This document shows positions 60,404 through 64,000 of a stretch of 64,000 nt of DNA, piece by piece; the first letter of the stretch is position 1; each line of letters begins with the position of its first letter. The notes beneath the pieces are model-generated. The model worked only from the letters and a program-made list of their open reading frames with translations. It did no database searches and was not told where the DNA came from. The DNA lies in NCBI RefSeq assembly GCF_947495275.1, contig NZ_CANLYL010000007.1, positions 62,001 through 126,000 on the forward strand, in the 5' to 3' direction. The DNA comes from an uncultured Roseobacter sp. Lineage in GTDB: Bacteria > Pseudomonadota > Alphaproteobacteria > Rhodobacterales > Rhodobacteraceae. A program made the position numbers and the translations under genes.

Positions 60404-62611
60404 ATGCCCTACGCCCAGACTGATTCCTCTGACGTCCCACAAGTGATGGCCAACCCCGCCCCGAATGTCCGCGACCGCCTCAAACTGGAGGGCGGCAAGA
60501 AATTTGTCCTCAGCACGGAATTCGATCCCGCAGGCGATCAGCCGACCGCCATCAAGGAACTGACCGAAGGTGTCAATTCAGGCGAACGCGATCAAGTGCT
60601 TTTGGGCGCGACCGGCACCGGCAAAACCTTCACTATGGCCAAGGTCATCGAAGAAACCCAGCGCCCGGCGATCATCCTTGCGCCCAACAAAACGCTCGCG
60701 GCACAGCTTTACGGCGAGTTCAAAGGCTTCTTCCCGGAGAACGCCGTAGAGTATTTCGTCAGCTACTACGACTACTACCAGCCCGAGGCCTATGTGGCGC
60801 GGTCGGATACCTACATCGAGAAAGAAAGCCAGATCAACGAACAGATCGACAGGATGCGCCACTCCGCCACCCGTGCGCTGCTCGAACGCGACGACGTGAT
60901 CATCGTGGCCTCGGTTTCCTGCATCTATGGGATCGGCTCGGTTGAAACCTACGGGGCGATGACGCAGGACCTGAAGGTCGGGAAAATGTATGACCAGCGG
61001 CACGTCATGGCCGATCTCGTAGCCCAGCAATACCGTCGCAACGATCAGGCGTTCCAGCGCGGATCTTTCCGGGTACGCGGCGATTCCTTGGAAATCTTTC
61101 CCGCCCACCTTGAAGACCGTGCCTGGAGGTTGTCTTTTTTCGGCGAAGAACTGGAATCCATCACCGAGTTTGACCCGCTGACCGGTGAAAAAACCGACAA
61201 TTTTGATCAAATCCGCGTTTATGCCAACAGCCACTACGTGACGCCGAAGCCGACGATGCAACAGGCGATCATCGGCATCAAGAAAGAGCTGAAGATCAGG
61301 CTCGACCAGCTCGTCAACGACGGTAAATTGCTCGAGGCCCAGCGGCTGGAGCAGCGCACAAACTTCGATCTGGAGATGCTGGAGGCCACGGGCGTCTGCA
61401 ACGGTATCGAGAACTATTCACGCTATCTCACAGGTCGTGCCCCGGGCGAACCGCCCCCTACGCTTTTTGAATTCATTCCCGACCACGCGATTGTCTTTGC
61501 CGATGAATCCCACGTTTCCGTCCCGCAGATCGGCGGCATGTACAAGGGCGACTACCGCCGCAAGTTCACCCTGGCCGAACACGGCTTCCGCCTGCCGTCG
61601 TGCATGGATAACAGGCCGCTCAAGTTCGAGGAATGGGACGCGATGCGCCCGCAATCGGTCTTTGTTTCAGCCACGCCCGCAAATTGGGAGATCGAGCAGA
61701 CGGGCGGGGTTTTCACCGAACAGGTGATCCGCCCGACCGGCCTTCTGGACCCTGAGGTGGAAATCCGCCCGGTCGAGATGCAGGTGGATGATCTGCTCGA
61801 CGAGGTGCGCAAGGTGGCTGCCGATGGTTACCGCACGCTCTGCACCACGCTCACCAAACGCATGGCGGAGGATTTGACCGAATACATGCACGAGCAGGGC
61901 ATCCGCGTGCGTTACATGCACTCCGACATCGACACCATCGAGCGTATCGAGATTCTGCGAGATTTGCGGCTGGGCGCCTTTGACGTGCTGATCGGCATCA
62001 ACCTGTTGCGCGAAGGTCTCGACATCCCCGAATGCGGGCTGGTGGCGATCCTCGACGCGGATAAGGAGGGTTTTTTGCGCTCCGAAACCTCGCTGATCCA
62101 GACCATTGGGCGCGCCGCGCGCAACGCCGATGGCCGCGTGATCATGTATGCAGATCGCATCACCGGCTCGATGGAACGCGCGCTGGCCGAGACCAACCGC
62201 CGCCGCGCCAAGCAGGTCGCCTATAACGAAGCCAATGGTATTACGCCTGCGACGGTGAAAAAGAACGTCGAAGACATTCTTGCCGGGCTCTACAAAGGTG
62301 ACACCGACCAGTCCCGCGTGACCGCCAAGATCGACAACCCGCTTGCCGGCGGCAACCTGCAAGCGGTGCTGGACGGGCTGCGAACCGACATGCGCAAAGC
62401 CGCAGAGAACCTCGAATTCGAAGAAGCCGCGCGCCTGCGCGATGAGGTCAAACGGTTGGAGGCTGTCGATCTGGCCATCGCCGACGACCCGATGGCCCGG
62501 CAATACGCGGTGGAGAAAGCGGTGGACGACGCCCAGAAAGCCTCGGGCCGCAGCACCATGGGCCGCGGCGGGATGCGTGGTGGTGTGAAGCAGAAGCGGA
62601 AGGGGCGGTGA
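60404..62611 (+). CDS. uvrB: Excinuclease ABC subunit B
   Basis: This 735-residue protein is the damage-verifying helicase-like subunit of nucleotide excision repair. It has Walker [17 protein letters not shown], the beta-hairpin region ([20 protein letters not shown]), the helicase motif [16 protein letters not shown] and the C-terminal UVR domain ([18 protein letters not shown]) that contacts UvrC. The start at 60404 has AAGGATTG upstream. uvrA is not in this window. Confidence 0.98.
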   Translation: MPYAQTDSSDVPQVMANPAPNVRDRLKLEGGKKFVLSTEFDPAGDQPTAIKELTEGVNSGERDQVLLGATGTGKTFTMAKVIEETQRPAIILAPNKTLAAQLYGEFKGFFPENAVEYFVSYYDYYQPEAYVARSDTYIEKESQINEQIDRMRHSATRALLERDDVIIVASVSCIYGIGSVETYGAMTQDLKVGKMYDQRHVMADLVAQQYRRNDQAFQRGSFRVRGDSLEIFPAHLEDRAWRLSFFGEELESITEFDPLTGEKTDNFDQIRVYANSHYVTPKPTMQQAIIGIKKELKIRLDQLVNDGKLLEAQRLEQRTNFDLEMLEATGVCNGIENYSRYLTGRAPGEPPPTLFEFIPDHAIVFADESHVSVPQIGGMYKGDYRRKFTLAEHGFRLPSCMDNRPLKFEEWDAMRPQSVFVSATPANWEIEQTGGVFTEQVIRPTGLLDPEVEIRPVEMQVDDLLDEVRKVAADGYRTLCTTLTKRMAEDLTEYMHEQGIRVRYMHSDIDTIERIEILRDLRLGAFDVLIGINLLREGLDIPECGLVAILDADKEGFLRSETSLIQTIGRAARNADGRVIMYADRITGSMERALAETNRRRAKQVAYNEANGITPATVKKNVEDILAGLYKGDTDQSRVTAKIDNPLAGGNLQAVLDGLRTDMRKAAENLEFEEAARLRDEVKRLEAVDLAIADDPMARQYAVEKAVDDAQKASGRSTMGRGGMRGGVKQKRKGR

Positions 62612-62643
62612 TGACCTTTCGGGCCGTTAGAGCATTCTGAGAG

Positions 62644-63288
62644 TTAAAGAACCGCTCTCGGCTTCGGAGCCGTTAATATCTCCAACTCTTTGCGGAAAAC
62701 CTCTGACTGACAAATTCGCAGAGATTTTTTTACGTATCCCACGTCCGTATAGGCGCGATTTGCCAACGATATTGGATCGGCGTCCGGATCCAGAAGTGCA
62801 ACTCCGCACTGGAAAAAAGTCGCACCAAAATTTGCTTCCAACTCCTCATCAGTTGGAGGAATGTTCGCTTGACCTTGTTCAGTGGAAAACAACTGAAAGT
62901 TCTTTACGATTTTTTGATCTTCGTGGTGGCCCAGTTCGACATGCGCAAATTCGTGAGCAAGCGTAAAATTCGCTAGTTTGCAGCCTTTTCTTGCTTTCTC
63001 CAGCAATTGGTTCGAGACTATAAAAATCACCTTGCCAAACAATGCCAAGCTGCCCGCTTTGACCTCCTGAGCATGTGTTTTCGCGTCGAAGGTTTTAATT
63101 CGGGTATCCGCATTGTCGTCTGTAAGAATATCGAGATATTCTGTGAGCTTGGCGTATCTTTCATCTTCCAGAAACATCCTGCGAAGAGTAAGGAGTTCGT
63201 AAAAGGCTTCCGCTGCTCTTTTAGGCGTAATCGTAGGGTATTGTTTTCGCTTCGGCACTTTGTGCTCCGACTGCTGCTCAATTTTCAT
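62644..63288 (-). CDS. Orphan ImmA/IrrE family metallo-endopeptidase
   Basis: This 214-residue protein has the zinc-peptidase motif LAHEFAHVELGHHED (His112, Glu113, His116), the hallmark of ImmA/IrrE, which cleave or relieve repressors. No helix-turn-helix partner gene or XRE domain is nearby, unlike ImmA-ImmR or toxin-antitoxin pairs. The start at 63288 or 63294 is uncertain because no ribosome-binding site is clear. The gene and its upstream region are markedly richer in A+T than uvrB, which suggests horizontal acquisition. Confidence 0.85.
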   Translation of the reverse strand: MKIEQQSEHKVPKRKQYPTITPKRAAEAFYELLTLRRMFLEDERYAKLTEYLDILTDDNADTRIKTFDAKTHAQEVKAGSLALFGKVIFIVSNQLLEKARKGCKLANFTLAHEFAHVELGHHEDQKIVKNFQLFSTEQGQANIPPTDEELEANFGATFFQCGVALLDPDADPISLANRAYTDVGYVKKSLRICQSEVFRKELEILTAPKPRAVL

Positions 63289-63367
63289 GAACATAACACA
63301 ATGCGGCATTCGGCCATACCCGAATAAATATGGGGACACACAAAAGGTTGCTGAAATTACCATACCT

Positions 63368-63398
63368 ATCCACAATTTGTGGTATTGTTCTGTGGATA
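63368..63398. repeat. Inverted repeat with DnaA-box-like arms upstream of the ImmA/IrrE gene
   Basis: TATCCACA at 63368-63375 and TGTGGATA at 63391-63398 form a perfect 8-bp inverted repeat; each arm with its outer base matches eight of nine bases of the DnaA box TTATCCACA. Overlapping it, CCACAA-T-TTGTGG at 63370-63382 is a second palindrome. It lies 80-110 bases upstream of the peptidase start and may be an operator. Confidence 0.6.
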
Positions 63399-63570
63399 CT
63401 GCGTGATTTGGCCCTATCGTTGCGAATTTGATCCGTTTTTGCGGACACAGAGACGTCAAATCGAATCAGCGCCCCAAGCCCTTTGTGACCTGCTTCACAG
63501 CCACCGGGCACGGTCCGTGCCATACTCAGCCGCACGGGTACTTTCCCCGCTGCATGAAAAGGGCACCCCC

Positions 63571-63909
63571 ATGACCCATATGGCTTTCGGATATTTCTTC
63601 GCTTTCTTCACCGCCTTCATGGTGATCATCGGGGACTTCGCGATCAAATGGGCGGCGGATGGCGGCCATGGGGTTGCCTCGCACTACGTGCTCTTGGGCG
63701 TCGTCATCTACGGGGCCTCGGCGATCTTTTGGTTCTACGCGATGCAGCACGTCACGCTGGCGCAGGCGGGTGTGGCTTATTCGATGCTGACGCTGATCGC
63801 TCTTGCGATCATCGGCGCTGTCTATTTTGGTGAAACGCTGAAGTTCCGCGAATACGCCGGATTGGGATGTGCCGTGCTCTCCATGATATTGATGAGCCGC
63901 ATCGCCTAG
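63571..63909 (+). CDS. Small DMT/EamA-like transporter
   Basis: This 112-residue protein has four membrane spans (about residues 5-22, 33-56, 62-82 and 88-110) with FGYFFAFFTAFMVIIGDFAI and LTLIALAIIGAVYFGETLKF. This is the size of small multidrug resistance or half-EamA proteins. The conserved glutamate of SMR efflux pumps in the first span is not present (it has Asp in IGDFAIKW), so the substrate is uncertain. The ATG at 63571 has AAAAGGG upstream. Confidence 0.85.
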   Translation: MTHMAFGYFFAFFTAFMVIIGDFAIKWAADGGHGVASHYVLLGVVIYGASAIFWFYAMQHVTLAQAGVAYSMLTLIALAIIGAVYFGETLKFREYAGLGCAVLSMILMSRIA

Positions 63910-64000
63910 AAATCGAAAATATCCTCAAGAAAGCTGCCGCGCTTTTTCTTCTTGTAACCTCCGCGGTCATCGTAGCCACGTTGCGGCTGGGGCGCAGGGG
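63906..64000 (-). CDS. C-terminal end of a probable zinc-ribbon (zf-TFIIB type) protein (partial)
   Basis: Only the last ~31 codons are in the window. They encode a Gly/Tyr/Arg-rich tail ending YKKKKRGSFLEDIFDF. Small TFIIB-type zinc-ribbon proteins of alphaproteobacteria often end with such a basic stretch followed by SFLxDLFDF, which is the sole basis for the name. Its stop overlaps the end of the convergent transporter gene by two bases. Confidence 0.6.
   Translation of the reverse strand, partial: PAPQPQRGYDDRGGYKKKKRGSFLEDIFDF

Overview
The window is a gene-dense stretch of alphaproteobacterial chromosome. It almost certainly comes from a marine Rhodobacterales (Roseobacter-clade) bacterium. 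The reasons are the protein sequences, the ChvG/ChvI-HPr-RapZ-PckA neighbourhood, a long acyl-CoA dehydrogenase of the methylsuccinyl-CoA dehydrogenase type (ethylmalonyl-CoA pathway), the acpS-lepB-rnc-era-recO run, and several small families I associate with Rhodobacteraceae (DUF6473, DUF6778-like, ABZJ_00895, HIG1-type twin transmembrane). No phage, insertion sequence or CRISPR array is visible.

Positions 1-13.3 kb (minus strand) hold the transcription/translation block in the order tuf, small lipoprotein (opposite strand), tRNA-Trp, membrane protein, secE, nusG, rplK, rplA, rplJ, rplL, rpoB, a 94-residue lipoprotein-like ORF, rpoC (cut by the window edge). The unusual point is the small ORF overlapping both rpoB and rpoC by four bases. 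Positions 13.4-22.8 kb hold a lipoprotein, parC, an SH3 protein, a short-chain dehydrogenase, a twin-TM protein, cobalamin adenosyltransferase, etfBA, a DUF6473 protein with SGNH-like motifs, and 3-hydroxybutyryl-CoA dehydrogenase.

Positions 22.8-30.1 kb hold an acyltransferase and then a tight regulatory operon: sensor kinase/response regulator ChvG-ChvI, short HPr kinase, RapZ, a mannose-type EIIA and HPr. It diverges from pckA. Positions 30.2-35.5 kb hold a GNAT-like protein with a LysR-type-HTH regulator, a PraR-like XRE regulator, the methylsuccinyl-CoA dehydrogenase candidate, a TetR regulator and a META-domain lipoprotein. Positions 35.4-45.2 kb (minus strand) form a long housekeeping run: folK, rpoZ, rel, DUF2062, pdxJ, ABZJ_00895, acpS, lepB, rnc, era, DUF1491, recO.

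Positions 45.3-49.6 kb (plus strand) hold a NYN-domain protein followed by an overlapping series: ispH, LysE-type exporter, DUF3429, methyltransferase, rnhA, UPF0126/TRIC. A long palindromic repeat element sits at 49.75-49.84 kb. Positions 50.3-58.1 kb form a tripartite tricarboxylate transporter locus: TctD/TctE-type two-component system plus a solute-binding protein, divergent from tctCBA, then AtuA-like DUF1446 and DUF4387 genes that suggest uptake and catabolism of an unknown carboxylate. The end of the window holds tRNA-Arg(UCU), GNAT, an NDUFS4-like complex I subunit, radC, uvrB, an AT-rich orphan ImmA/IrrE peptidase, a small DMT-type transporter and the tail of a probable zinc-ribbon protein.

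Functions come from recognising motifs and families by eye. No database search was run. DUF names are recalled assignments and should be confirmed.
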